From an uncultured Verrucomicrobia subdivision 3 bacterium (GTDB taxonomy: Bacteria; Verrucomicrobiota; Verrucomicrobiia; Limisphaerales; UBA11358): DNA of 64,000 bases. The position numbers and the translations under genes are program-made. This document shows, in pieces, positions 34,860-43,377 of this stretch. The DNA lies in assembly GCA_903865745.1 (NCBI GenBank), contig CAIPKV010000032.1, forward strand, positions 62,001-126,000, read 5' to 3'. The notes under the pieces are model-generated. The model was not told where the DNA came from. It was given only the letters and a program-made list of their open reading frames with translations, and did not search any database. Position 1 is the stretch's first letter, and each line of letters starts with the position of its first letter.

Positions 34860-35753
34860 ATGAAATCTGCCATTCTAAAAACACTTATTGTCGTCGCCGG
34901 TATCGCGCTGCTACCCGCACTCGCGGGTGCGCAAGGGAAAGCCACGATTGCCATCTCGTCCATCAAGCCGACGGCGTCGCTCGCCGCCGCGACCAGCAAA
35001 AAGTTGGAGTTGGACCGCATCATTGATTCGTTGGACGGACAGCTGATTGATCGTATCAACGCCACGCGCAAGTTCGACGTGCTGAACCGCAGCGACCTGT
35101 CAGACATCATTAAGGAGCAAGACTTGGGCGCGTCCGGTAACGTAGACGCCAAGACGGCAGCGAAGGCAGGCCAGCTAACTGGTGCGAAATATTTGCTGGT
35201 GGCGACCGTGGATGACTATCAGGACTACGTCGAAAAGGCGACATTCACCGGCACGGGCGAGACAGCCACTAAGCGCGTATTCCGTTTTTCCATTGTCGGG
35301 AAAATATACGATTCCTCGACAGGTAAACTGGTTGAGTCAGCGAATTTTCAGACGGGTAACGATGAGTTCAAGCAGATTCAGCAGGAACGGAGTTACACCG
35401 TCAAGGACGGCGAGCTCAGCGACGAGATGATGGTGGCGGTTTCGCGTTCGATGGCGGAAAAAATTGCCAATCATGTGGTGGATGTGCTCTTCCCAGCCAA
35501 AGTGCTGGTGAAGCGCGATAATACTGTGACCATCAATCGCGGAGAAGGTGCGGGCGTGGCGGAAGGCGACGTGTTCAATGTCTTTGCGCTGGGCGCAGAG
35601 ATGATTGACCCGGACACGAAGGAGTCGCTCGGCCGCGAGGAAGTTAAGGTTGGCAAGGTCAAGATTTCGCAGGTCAACCCGAAGACTTCCATGGCCACAA
35701 TTTTGGAAGACACGGGCATTGACGCCGGGGCCGTGCTTCGTAAAGCGCAGTAA
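34860..35753 (+). CDS. CsgG-family curli-assembly-like protein
   Basis: 297 residues with signal peptide ending LLPALAGA. IDSLDGQLIDRINATRKFDVLNR followed by LSDIIKEQDLGASGNVD and AAKAGQLTGAKYLLVATVDDY is the CsgG/LpoB-type fold signature. The C-terminal ~90 residues (VKRDNTVTINRGEGAGVAEGDVFNVF) add a small beta domain, often seen in these relatives. There is no lipobox, so it may be periplasmic rather than a lipidated pore. It lies 21 bp after the PEGA gene and 27 bp before the COG3014 gene. Confidence 0.8.
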   Translation: MKSAILKTLIVVAGIALLPALAGAQGKATIAISSIKPTASLAAATSKKLELDRIIDSLDGQLIDRINATRKFDVLNRSDLSDIIKEQDLGASGNVDAKTAAKAGQLTGAKYLLVATVDDYQDYVEKATFTGTGETATKRVFRFSIVGKIYDSSTGKLVESANFQTGNDEFKQIQQERSYTVKDGELSDEMMVAVSRSMAEKIANHVVDVLFPAKVLVKRDNTVTINRGEGAGVAEGDVFNVFALGAEMIDPDTKESLGREEVKVGKVKISQVNPKTSMATILEDTGIDAGAVLRKAQ

Positions 35754-35780
35754 ACCAATCGAATTAATCAGGAGAAAAAC

Positions 35781-37298
35781 GTGAAGAACCTAGGGGAGTT
35801 TTTTACCAAACAAGCCATAAAGTTTATTCTGCCTGCAGCCGTGGCTGGTCTGCTGGGGACGGGTTGCCAAACTTATCAGCAGCAAAATAAAGTAATCAAC
35901 TATTGGCATCAGGGTGACCTGACCAACGCCGTTGCCGAGGCGACAAAGGAGGCTAACGCCAACGCTAAGAACAAGGATGCGATCGTCTGGCGGTTGGAAC
36001 AGGGCGCCGTACTGCGTGCGGCCGGTAAATACGATGACAGTAATCAGGCCTTTGACCAGGCGCAGACGCAGATTGATGATTATTCGCAAAAGGCGAAGGT
36101 GCGTTTAGGGCAGGAAGCGGGCGCCTTGCTGTCCAATCAGGCCGAATTAGATTACGAAGGCCGTTCCTACGACGGCATCATGTTGAACACCTACCGCGCG
36201 CTGAATTATCTCGCGCTTGGCGAAACGGACAAGGCACGGCCGGAGATTTTCCGCGCCTACCAGCGCCAGCAGGACGCCGTGGAAGCTAACAAACGGCGCA
36301 TCGAACAGACGCAGGCAGCCGCGGACAAGGAAAAAGACAAGGCGCAGATTGACAAGGCGGAGCAGGACCCCAAGTTTCAAGCCCAGCTGGAAGGTTCGAT
36401 GACGAATATAAACGACATCAAAGTTTATGCCAACTATGTCAATCCCTTTACGGTGTATCTCGATGGCATTTATTTCATGTTTAATGCCGCCGACGCATCT
36501 GATTTGGAGCGCGCCCACAAATCACTGGAACGCGCCGCGAGCTTTGCTACCGAAAATGATTACGTTAAACAGGATTTGGCTACGGCCGATGATTTGATTA
36601 ATGCCAAGCCGCTGGTACCGACGACTTATGTCATTTTTGAGACCGGGTGCGCGCCAATCCGTGATCAAGTGCGGATTGACATTCCAATTATTGTTTCAAA
36701 GGTTTCCTATGTAGGCGCAGCCTTTCCGACCATCAAGCCGCAGGGAGATTTTCTGCGCAGCCTGACCGTCACCGCCAATGGCACGAATTACAACACCCAG
36801 CTTATATGCAGCATGGATAGTATTGTCACGCTGGACTACAAGAATGAACTGCCAGTGGTGATTACCAAGACGATTGCAGCTACGGTGACCAAGGCCATCG
36901 CTGCCTACGCCGCCAACCAAGCTGCCAGTCAGGCTGGTGGAGATATCGCTGGCTTGTTTATGCAACTCAGCACGGCAGTTTACCAGATGGCTGTCAACAT
37001 CGCCGATACGCGCACTTGGACGACGCTGCCGAAAGAGTTTCAAGTCTGCCGTTTTCCGACTCCTGCGGACGGCAAGATTCAATTGTCCACGCCTAACAAC
37101 ATGGTCATCCCCCTCACGTTGGATGGGGTGGCCAATATTGTCGGTGTGACCAACGTGGTGAAAAATGATTTGACCTCGACCAACAGCGTGCCAGCATCTT
37201 CAGCACCTTTGAGCGCGGGTAGCTCGGTGAATGTTGTTTACGTGAAGTCTATCACCGCCGGCACGCCGCTGCTCGTCAGCCAGTTTAAATTAAAATGA
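35781..37298 (+). CDS. COG3014-family lipoprotein
   Basis: 505 residues. The lipobox VAGLLGTGC predicts lipidation near residue 29. Helical repeats follow (NYWHQGDLTNAVAEATKEAN; GRSYDGIMLNTYRALNYLALGETDKARPEIFRAYQRQQDAVE), the TPR-like signature of COG3014. The C-terminal half is beta-rich. In other bacteria this family is found beside YcfL and LpoB, as here. A GGAG ribosome site precedes the start; the gene overlaps the YcfL-like gene by 4 bp. Confidence 0.8.
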   Translation: MKNLGEFFTKQAIKFILPAAVAGLLGTGCQTYQQQNKVINYWHQGDLTNAVAEATKEANANAKNKDAIVWRLEQGAVLRAAGKYDDSNQAFDQAQTQIDDYSQKAKVRLGQEAGALLSNQAELDYEGRSYDGIMLNTYRALNYLALGETDKARPEIFRAYQRQQDAVEANKRRIEQTQAAADKEKDKAQIDKAEQDPKFQAQLEGSMTNINDIKVYANYVNPFTVYLDGIYFMFNAADASDLERAHKSLERAASFATENDYVKQDLATADDLINAKPLVPTTYVIFETGCAPIRDQVRIDIPIIVSKVSYVGAAFPTIKPQGDFLRSLTVTANGTNYNTQLICSMDSIVTLDYKNELPVVITKTIAATVTKAIAAYAANQAASQAGGDIAGLFMQLSTAVYQMAVNIADTRTWTTLPKEFQVCRFPTPADGKIQLSTPNNMVIPLTLDGVANIVGVTNVVKNDLTSTNSVPASSAPLSAGSSVNVVYVKSITAGTPLLVSQFKLK

Positions 37299-37708
37299 AA
37301 ACTAGTATTGCCGCATTATTCGCTGTCGCCCTCGCCGTGACGGGTTGTCATGACACCATGAACTCGGTTGAAAACGCCCAGAAAACAGGTCAGCGCAACA
37401 TGGTTTCTGACCAGCGTGTGGTCAGCGACACCGGCTTAAACCGCAAGGTAGGTGTGATTGGCGTTAATACCGCGATGACCCCCGGCGGCTTTCTCCGGGT
37501 GCAAGTGGAACTGCTCAACCGCACTAGCTCCTTGCAAAACTACAACTACCACTTTGAGTGGTTTGACCAGAACGGGATGCAGGTTGGTGGATCCTCGACG
37601 GCGGTTATCTCTGACTCGATTGATCCTAAGGAGGACAAATACATCAGTGCCATTGCCCCTACCGAAGCCGCCAAGGATTTTCGTTTGAAACTAATTTTAG
37701 GCCAGTAA
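37295..37708 (+). CDS. YcfL-like (DUF1425) lipoprotein
   Basis: 137 residues. Lipobox FAVALAVTGC. The remaining single beta-sandwich domain (VGVIGVNTAMTPGGFLRVQVELLNRTSSLQNYNYHFEWFDQNGMQV) matches DUF1425/YcfL. Its ATG overlaps the COG3014 gene's stop (ATGA), so translation is coupled. It is linked by context to LpoB and cell-wall synthesis; the biochemical role is unknown. Confidence 0.82.
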   Translation: MKTSIAALFAVALAVTGCHDTMNSVENAQKTGQRNMVSDQRVVSDTGLNRKVGVIGVNTAMTPGGFLRVQVELLNRTSSLQNYNYHFEWFDQNGMQVGGSSTAVISDSIDPKEDKYISAIAPTEAAKDFRLKLILGQ

Positions 37709-37741
37709 CCTCATAACCTTTAATCCAAAACCGACCATAAT

Positions 37742-38332
37742 ATGAAAAACAAGATCATCATTCCACTCATGGCTGCTAGTGCGGTGTTCGTTACCGGCTG
37801 CGGCACCAATGCGCATTATGTCCAGACTGGCGGGACGCAAAACGTCGTGAGCATTGGCCAGATCAACATTCAGGACTATATCCAAGCTGCCAGCGCCATG
37901 ACTGGCGACCTGCTGGCTTCCGGCGCGCTTGATCGCGTGAAAACCCCGCCGGCAGTTCTCGCCATCAGCCGTATCGTCAATAACACCGGACAGCAGATTG
38001 ATACCGACCTGCTCGTTAAGAAAATCCGCGTGGCGCTGTTGCAGAGCGGCAAAGCCGTAACTACGACCACCTTCGGGCTCGGTGGCCAGGCCGAAGACCC
38101 GCTTGCCAGCGGCTTGCAGCAGAAGAACGATTTCATGAACGACAAGAACACCACAGGCCGGGTGGACTTCAGCCTCTCCGGCAAAATTATTCAGTTGAAC
38201 GCCCGCGCTGGGAACACCAGTCAGGCTACCTACAGCTTCCAGCTATCGCTGACAGACAACCAAGGTTTGGCCGTCTGGGAAGGCGAAAAGGAAATCACCA
38301 AACAGGGGACGCAGTCCGCCGTGGGCTTCTAA
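37742..38332 (+). CDS. lpoB: LpoB-like penicillin-binding-protein activator
   Basis: 196 residues. Lipobox AVFVTGC. The body has the COG3417/LpoB pattern: INIQDYIQAASAMTGDLLASGAL, PAVLAISRIVNNTGQQIDTDLLVKKIRVALL, GRVDFSLSGKIIQLNARAG and YSFQLSLTDNQGLAVWEGEKEI. In enterobacteria LpoB is an outer-membrane lipoprotein that activates the glycosyltransferase of PBP1b; the same job is inferred here. It is last in the operon and followed by a strong terminator. Confidence 0.85.
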   Translation: MKNKIIIPLMAASAVFVTGCGTNAHYVQTGGTQNVVSIGQINIQDYIQAASAMTGDLLASGALDRVKTPPAVLAISRIVNNTGQQIDTDLLVKKIRVALLQSGKAVTTTTFGLGGQAEDPLASGLQQKNDFMNDKNTTGRVDFSLSGKIIQLNARAGNTSQATYSFQLSLTDNQGLAVWEGEKEITKQGTQSAVGF

Positions 38333-38351
38333 TCTAAGGATAAATTTCATA

Positions 38352-38385
38352 CGTCGGCGGATATTCCGCCGGCGTTTTTTCTTTT
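38352..38385 (+). terminator. Intrinsic terminator after lpoB
   Basis: The stem CGTCGGCGGA/TCCGCCGGCG (one G-T pair, short loop) is followed by TTTTTTCTTTT. It ends the lipoprotein operon. Confidence 0.85.
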
Positions 38386-38423
38386 CCCGAAGCCGCTCCC
38401 TGATATAGTTTTCGTCTTTGGTG

Positions 38424-38510
38424 GCCGGTGTGGCGGAATTGGCAGACGCGCCAGACTCAAAATCTGGTATCCGTGAGGATGTGTGGGTTCGACCCCCTCC
38501 GCCGGCACCA
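38424..38510 (+). tRNA. tRNA-Leu (anticodon CAA)
   Basis: Acceptor GCCGGTG/CGCCGGC, D-arm with GGCAGAC, anticodon stem CCAGA/TCTGG with loop CTCAAAA (anticodon CAA), a long class II variable arm, T-loop GGTTCGACC and encoded CCA. 87 nt. Confidence 0.96.
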
Positions 38511-38514
38511 TCTT

Positions 38515-39051
38515 TCATTTTGGATCAGTTTTGGCGTTTAGCTTCACCACTTCGGCGGTGATTGATTCGGCGGCCCTTTCAATCGCTTCTTCCGTGGTTC
38601 CGGCAAAGGCGGATTTGCCTGATTTGCCTTCCACTTCAAAGGACTCGATTTGATTACCTGACTTTAAGTCGGAAATCGTTACCTGAACCACGATCTGCGC
38701 CTGACCGGCGAGCGCTCCGGCCCAGGCGCGCGCGTCGTCGGAAACCTTTTTAATTTCCCGGATGTCGGATGCCACCTTGATGCCATTGTCGGTACCCGCA
38801 TCCGCCCGGTTTCCGCTCACGGTCATAAACAGTTCGGTTTCTTTTAAGTTGGTTATAATCGAATCATTCAACAGATTCTTTTCCGCGGCTGAACCGGCCG
38901 GCGAACTGGAAGTCTCCACGAGGATATGATTCAACGTGATAGGCTGGCTGATTATTACCGGGTTGGCGTGACTGACCACGCTGGATGGTGAAGCGCAGCC
39001 AGTCAGCCATAGCCCGAACATTACCGCTGCAATCTGAAGAACATATTTCAT
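38515..39051 (-). CDS. Lipoprotein of unknown function (DUF4410-like)
   Basis: ATG 39051 (MKYVLQIAAVMFGLWLTGC) gives a clear lipobox; the longer track start adds a non-signal segment. About 178 residues. The pattern is an N-terminal strand-helix (NHILVETSSSPAGSAAEKNLLNDSIITNLKET), then a beta-rich DUF4410-like body (QIVVQVTISDLKSGNQIESFEV), then a helix. Possibly an outer-membrane lipoprotein; no partner gene is evident. It converges on tRNA-Leu. Confidence 0.65.
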   Translation of the reverse strand: MKYVLQIAAVMFGLWLTGCASPSSVVSHANPVIISQPITLNHILVETSSSPAGSAAEKNLLNDSIITNLKETELFMTVSGNRADAGTDNGIKVASDIREIKKVSDDARAWAGALAGQAQIVVQVTISDLKSGNQIESFEVEGKSGKSAFAGTTEEAIERAAESITAEVVKLNAKTDPK

Positions 39052-39104
39052 GAGGCCGAACGGATAACACTTGCGGGTGGAGTCCAATAACATAAAGGCA
39101 GCTC

Positions 39105-40055
39105 CTATTTCTTTGGCCGCAACAATTTCAGTGCCTGGTTGAAATCAGCCGGCAGCGGGGAGGAAAATTTAATTAGTTTTTGCGTGCGTGGATGAATGAA
39201 AGTCAGTTCCTGCGCGTGCAACAGCACGCGCGGCGCGGCGTAGTTAACGAGTTCCTTCAAACGCTTGTTTTTCTGTGCGCCATAAGTGTCATCGCCGACG
39301 ACCGGGTGACCGAGGTGCTGGAAATGGACGCGAATCTGGTGGGTACGCCCGGTGTGAATCTGGGCCTCGACCAGCGTGGCGTGGTTTAATTTCTCCAGCA
39401 CACGCCAGCTGGTGTGTGCGGCGCGACCGGCATGGTCGTCGTGGACGGCCATGCGTTTGCGGTGCGTGGGATGGCGGGCGATGGCGGCATGAATCTCGCC
39501 GGCATCGCGCGGAATCGCACCGCAGACAATGGCGTGATAAACCTTTTTCACGACGCGGCCAGCGAATTGTTTCGAAAGTGCGATGTGCGTTTCATCGTTC
39601 TTGGCGATGACGAGGCAGCCGCTGGTTTCCTTGTCGAGCCGATGAACGATACCTGGTCGCGCCACTCCGCCGATGCCGCTCAACGAGCCTTTGCAATGAT
39701 GCAGCAGCGCATTCACCAGCGTGTGCTCCTCATGACCGGCGGCGGGATGCACGACGAGGCCGGCCGGCTTGTTGACCACCAGCAGCGACTCGTCTTCAAA
39801 CAAAATATTGAGGGGAATGTCCTCCGGGCGCGCCTCGGCGGACTTTGGTTCGGGGAAATGAATTTCAACTTTATCGCCGGCGCGCGGCGTGTGGGTGGGC
39901 TTGACGTTTTGGCCGTTCACACGGATATGCCCCTGTTCAATGAGCCGCTGCATCGCCCCGCGGGAGATGGCGGGAAAGTTAGTTCGTAGAAAAATGTCGA
40001 GCCGTTCGCCCGGCAGCGACTGTTCGACCGTCAAGTGTTCCGTGCGCGCGGCCAT
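39105..40055 (-). CDS. RluA/RluD-family 23S rRNA pseudouridine synthase
   Basis: 316 residues. The N-terminal S4 RNA-binding domain (GERLDIFLRTNFPAISRGAMQRLIEQGHIRVNG) is followed by the catalytic domain. The signature GIVHRLDKETSGCLVIAKN carries the catalytic Asp; RTHQIRVHFQHLGHPVVGD closes the family pattern. Length and S4 domain point to RluD (U1911/1915/1917 of helix 69), but RluC-like specificity cannot be excluded. It lies 6 bp after lspA, probably co-transcribed. Confidence 0.9.
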   Translation of the reverse strand: MAARTEHLTVEQSLPGERLDIFLRTNFPAISRGAMQRLIEQGHIRVNGQNVKPTHTPRAGDKVEIHFPEPKSAEARPEDIPLNILFEDESLLVVNKPAGLVVHPAAGHEEHTLVNALLHHCKGSLSGIGGVARPGIVHRLDKETSGCLVIAKNDETHIALSKQFAGRVVKKVYHAIVCGAIPRDAGEIHAAIARHPTHRKRMAVHDDHAGRAAHTSWRVLEKLNHATLVEAQIHTGRTHQIRVHFQHLGHPVVGDDTYGAQKNKRLKELVNYAAPRVLLHAQELTFIHPRTQKLIKFSSPLPADFNQALKLLRPKK

Positions 40056-40061
40056 GGAAAT

Positions 40062-40586
40062 TTAATTTACTGGCGGTTGAGGAGCATGTTCATTGCGCCA
40101 GGTGATTAGAAAAATCAATCCGACGCCAGTACAAATGGCGGTGTCGGCAACATTGAATGCCGGAAAGCCGATTTCGCCGCCACCACGCTGTTGCATGTAA
40201 AAATAAATGAAGTCAATCACTTCATGGCGCGCGGGCAGCAGGCGGTCGGTGAGGTTGCCGGCGATGCCGCCAAAGATGAGGCCGAACGCAATCTGCCCGG
40301 GCAGCGTGTGGGAATTAAAATGGTGTCGCGTAAGAAACAGTGCGACAAACGCGAGCAAGGCCACAAGCGCGAGCGCGCCGTTGTTGCCGCGAAAGAGGCT
40401 CCAGGCCGCACCGGTGTTGCCCCAGTGCACGAACTTGAAGAAGCCATTGATGATGATTTTTTCGTCGCCTTTTTCGAGCAGGTTCAGCACCAGCCATTTG
40501 GTGAATTGATCGAGAATGAACACCACCACGGCGATGATGGTGAGATTGCGGTTGGACTTCTGAAAGTTGGAATCGGCTAGCGACAT
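40062..40586 (-). CDS. lspA: Lipoprotein signal peptidase (SPase II)
   Basis: 174 residues with four membrane helices. The two catalytic Asp residues lie in GGIAGNLTDRLL and FNVADTAICTGV, both intact. VHWGNTGAAWSLF is the conserved periplasmic loop. It cleaves the signal peptides of lipidated prolipoproteins, of which several are encoded in this window. Confidence 0.95.
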   Translation of the reverse strand: MSLADSNFQKSNRNLTIIAVVVFILDQFTKWLVLNLLEKGDEKIIINGFFKFVHWGNTGAAWSLFRGNNGALALVALLAFVALFLTRHHFNSHTLPGQIAFGLIFGGIAGNLTDRLLPARHEVIDFIYFYMQQRGGGEIGFPAFNVADTAICTGVGLIFLITWRNEHAPQPPVN

Positions 40587-40685
40587 TTTATTTCAACCCA
40601 TTAAACCGCATGCTCTGGCAAAGCAAAAGTCATTTTACCCGTGGTTTAAAAAGATTTGTTTGCAACCCAGGTTGGTGTTCAATCC

Positions 40686-41120
40686 ATGGGTATGAACATC
40701 TTTGCAAAACTTAAAGAAAGTTTTGCTGGTAAGGCAGAGCCGGAACATTTGCGGCGCGGCAAGCTTGGCGAGCGTGCGGCCAAGCAGTTTTTGCAGGGTC
40801 AGGGCTTGAAGTTTCTGGTGGCTAACTTCCGGTCTGAACATGGCGAGATTGATTTGGTTTTTCAGGACGCCGACTGCCTGGTTTTCGCCGAGGTGAAGAC
40901 ACGCTCAGCGGAAGTCTGGACGCGGCCAGCGGCCGCAGTGAACGCGCGGAAGAAAAAACTGCTTTCGCAGACGGCCTTGGACTATCTAAGGCGGCTGAAA
41001 AATCCCGAAGTGAAATTTCGTTTCGACATTGTCGAGGTGTTGCTGGCGGATGGTGTGGTAAGTGCGGTGCGGCATTTGCCGAATACCTTTTCGCTGTCCC
41101 GACCGTATCGCTACGCCTGA
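40686..41120 (+). CDS. YraN-family (UPF0102) nuclease-fold protein
   Basis: About 145 residues; ATG 40686 or 40692 is more plausible than the TTG at 40656. GKLGERAAKQFLQGQGLKFLVANFR, HGEIDLVFQD and LVFAEVKTRSAEVW display the D-ExK pattern of an endonuclease-like (PD-(D/E)XK) fold typical of UPF0102. The exact role is unclear; relatives are linked to recombination or DNA repair. It overlaps nothing and precedes the TPR gene by 46 bp. Confidence 0.9.
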   Translation: MGMNIFAKLKESFAGKAEPEHLRRGKLGERAAKQFLQGQGLKFLVANFRSEHGEIDLVFQDADCLVFAEVKTRSAEVWTRPAAAVNARKKKLLSQTALDYLRRLKNPEVKFRFDIVEVLLADGVVSAVRHLPNTFSLSRPYRYA

Positions 41121-41166
41121 ATTTGCTTGCGCCGGTGAGCGGACCGGTTGAGCTTTCCTCAAAATC

Positions 41167-42393
41167 ATGAGCCACGCGTTGCACATCGGGCTTAGTGTAT
41201 CCCTGTCGCTATTCGGGCTGGGATTCGTTGGGTGGGTCTTCTGGCGTTCGCTGAAAACGAGCCACGACCCGGCGAAGCTGGTCTTCAAGTGGCTGCTGAC
41301 TGGGGCGGTCGTGTGGCTTGAGCTGGCCGTCGCGGTGCCGGCCTTTGGTCGGGGCGGATTTGATGCGATTTCGGTCGGGCTGGGACTTACGGGCGCGCTG
41401 GCCATGGTCATCAACATCGTATGGCGGCATAGCATCATTGAGCTAATTTCCAAGCCGCTGACCAACATCTTCGACGGCGGTAGTGAACCGCCGGAACCTA
41501 AGCCGGTCTATTCTATTGCGCTGGCCAAAAGAAAATCCAATCGCCCACTCGAGGCCATCGTCGTTATCCGGGAACAACTCGCAAAATTCCCTAAAGATTT
41601 TGAAGGCGTCATGTTACTTGCCAATATCCAAGCCGAGGACTTGAACGATCTGCCGGGTGCGGAAATCACCTTGAACAAATTCTGCGGTTCGCCGGAGGCA
41701 CCCGACCGGCAGGTGGTTGCGGCCCTGACGCAACTCGCCGACTGGCATTTGAAAAAGGCGGCGGACGTTGACGCGGCGCGCGCTGCCTTGCAAAAAATCA
41801 TCGAGCGGTTTCCCGGCTCGGAAGTGGCCCTGCGTGCCGAGCAGCGGCTGGCGCATCTGGGTGAGACGGAAAAGATCATCCTCGCGCAACATGACCGGCA
41901 GGCGCTGGCGGTGCCGGCAGGCTTGAAGAATATTGGCTTGCTGGATTCGACGGAATTCCTGCGCCCAAAGGAAATCGAGCCGGGTAAACTGGCCGCCGCC
42001 TATCTGAAACAACTCGAGCAGCACCCGCATGACTCGGAAGTGCGCGAGAAGCTAGCACAAATTTACGCGCACGATTTTCAGCGGCTGGATTTGGCGACTA
42101 TGGAACTGGCGCAACTGATCAATGAACCGCGTCATTCACCCAAACAGGTTGCGCATTGGCTGAACCTGCTCGCTAATGTTCAAGTGGAACTTGGCGCCGA
42201 GGTGGAAACGGTGACGGCCACCTTGGAAAAAATCGTGGAGCAATTTCCTGATTCCCCCATGGCGGAACAGGCGCAACGCCGGTTGGCGCGGATTAATCTC
42301 GAGTTCAAAAGCAAAAAAGAAACACCCGGCGTGAAGCTCGGTGTTTACGAACAAAACATTGGCCTGAAATATGGCGTGCCGCGTAAATCATAG
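41167..42393 (+). CDS. Membrane protein with cytoplasmic TPR domain
   Basis: 408 residues. Two or three N-terminal membrane segments (LSVSLSLFGLGFVGWVFW; LLTGAVVWLELAVAVPAF; ISVGLGLTGALAMVINIVW). From about 115 on there are TPR-like helical pairs (PLEAIVVIREQLAKFPKDFEGVMLLA; DAARAALQKIIERFPGSEVALRAEQRL). It probably scaffolds a protein complex; partners are unknown. Confidence 0.7.
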   Translation: MSHALHIGLSVSLSLFGLGFVGWVFWRSLKTSHDPAKLVFKWLLTGAVVWLELAVAVPAFGRGGFDAISVGLGLTGALAMVINIVWRHSIIELISKPLTNIFDGGSEPPEPKPVYSIALAKRKSNRPLEAIVVIREQLAKFPKDFEGVMLLANIQAEDLNDLPGAEITLNKFCGSPEAPDRQVVAALTQLADWHLKKAADVDAARAALQKIIERFPGSEVALRAEQRLAHLGETEKIILAQHDRQALAVPAGLKNIGLLDSTEFLRPKEIEPGKLAAAYLKQLEQHPHDSEVREKLAQIYAHDFQRLDLATMELAQLINEPRHSPKQVAHWLNLLANVQVELGAEVETVTATLEKIVEQFPDSPMAEQAQRRLARINLEFKSKKETPGVKLGVYEQNIGLKYGVPRKS

Positions 42394-42417
42394 CCATCCT
42401 GCAGGCTTACAGAAAGT

Positions 42418-43377
42418 TTAAGCTGCCGTCAGTTTGATGATTTCGCTGAGCGTCGTCTGCGGTTTGAAGCTTACATGGCGCTCAAGTTTTTCCACCAGCG
42501 GCTTACGGCGACGCATGTCATCAAAGCCCGGTGCATAGGCCTGATCGTAAGGGATTAGCTCAATCCTGGATTTCGAGTCGAGCGTTTCCACGACCAGCTG
42601 CGCGAGTTCAAAGATGGAAATTTCTTCCGTGCCGCCGATGTTGAAGATTTCACCCCGGGCAGAGCTGCATTTCTGCAACCGCACCAGGGCTTCAACGACA
42701 TCGTGGACGAGACAGAAGCAGCGCGACTGAGCGCCATCGCCAAAAACTTTTAGCGGTTCGCCCGCCTTGGCTGCCGCGATGAAGCGCGGCAGCACCATGC
42801 CATAGCGCCCGGTCTGACGCGGGCCGACGGTGTTGAACAGCCGGGCGATGGTTACCGGTAGCTTTTTTTCACGCGCGTAAGCGAGCGCGAGAAACTCGTC
42901 CGTGAGTTTCGAGCAGGCATAACTCCAGCGCGACTGGCCGGGCGGCCCGATGAGCAGGTCATCCTCCTCGCTGAATTCCGGTTTGGCGCTCTTGCCGTAA
43001 ACTTCCGAGGTGGAGGTCAATAGTAGCGGCGTGGAGTTTTTCGCGGCGGCGCGTAAAAGGGTTTGCATCTCGTTGAAGCTGGCTTCCAAAACATGCAGCG
43101 CGGATTTGACGACGAGTTCCACGCCAACGGTCGCGGCGAGGTGGAAAATGAATTCCGCCTCCGCCGCCAGTTCCGGCAGTTCGGCGTAGGCGGAAATCTT
43201 GGTCTGGATGAAACGGAAATTTCGGTGTTGCGCCACCGCGCGCAGGTTGTTCCAGCTGCCGGTGGACAAATCGTCAATGACCACCACGCCTTTGCCATCC
43301 TTCAAAAGCCTCTCCACCAAGTGTGCCCCGATGAAGCCTGCGCCACCAGTGACGAGAATGTGTTTGCCAGTTTTCAT
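42418..43377 (-). CDS. NAD-dependent nucleotide-sugar epimerase/dehydratase
   Basis: 319-residue extended SDR enzyme. VTGGAGFIGAHLVERLL binds NAD. Catalytic Ser/Thr in LLTSTSEVYGKSA and YxxxK in RWSYACSKLTDEFLA are intact. VDD-type binding loop (VVVIDDLSTGSWNNL) and FGDGAQSRCFCLVHDVVEAL match UDP-glucuronate decarboxylase or UDP-glucose 4-epimerase-like enzymes; substrate not determined. Its start overlaps the amidase gene stop by 4 bp. Confidence 0.85.
   Translation of the reverse strand: MKTGKHILVTGGAGFIGAHLVERLLKDGKGVVVIDDLSTGSWNNLRAVAQHRNFRFIQTKISAYAELPELAAEAEFIFHLAATVGVELVVKSALHVLEASFNEMQTLLRAAAKNSTPLLLTSTSEVYGKSAKPEFSEEDDLLIGPPGQSRWSYACSKLTDEFLALAYAREKKLPVTIARLFNTVGPRQTGRYGMVLPRFIAAAKAGEPLKVFGDGAQSRCFCLVHDVVEALVRLQKCSSARGEIFNIGGTEEISIFELAQLVVETLDSKSRIELIPYDQAYAPGFDDMRRRKPLVEKLERHVSFKPQTTLSEIIKLTAA

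Noticed and set aside
38243-38518. 91-aa minus-strand ORF starting MKDGAGGGGRTHTSSRIPD
   Set aside because: Antisense translation of tRNA-Leu plus lpoB; not a gene.
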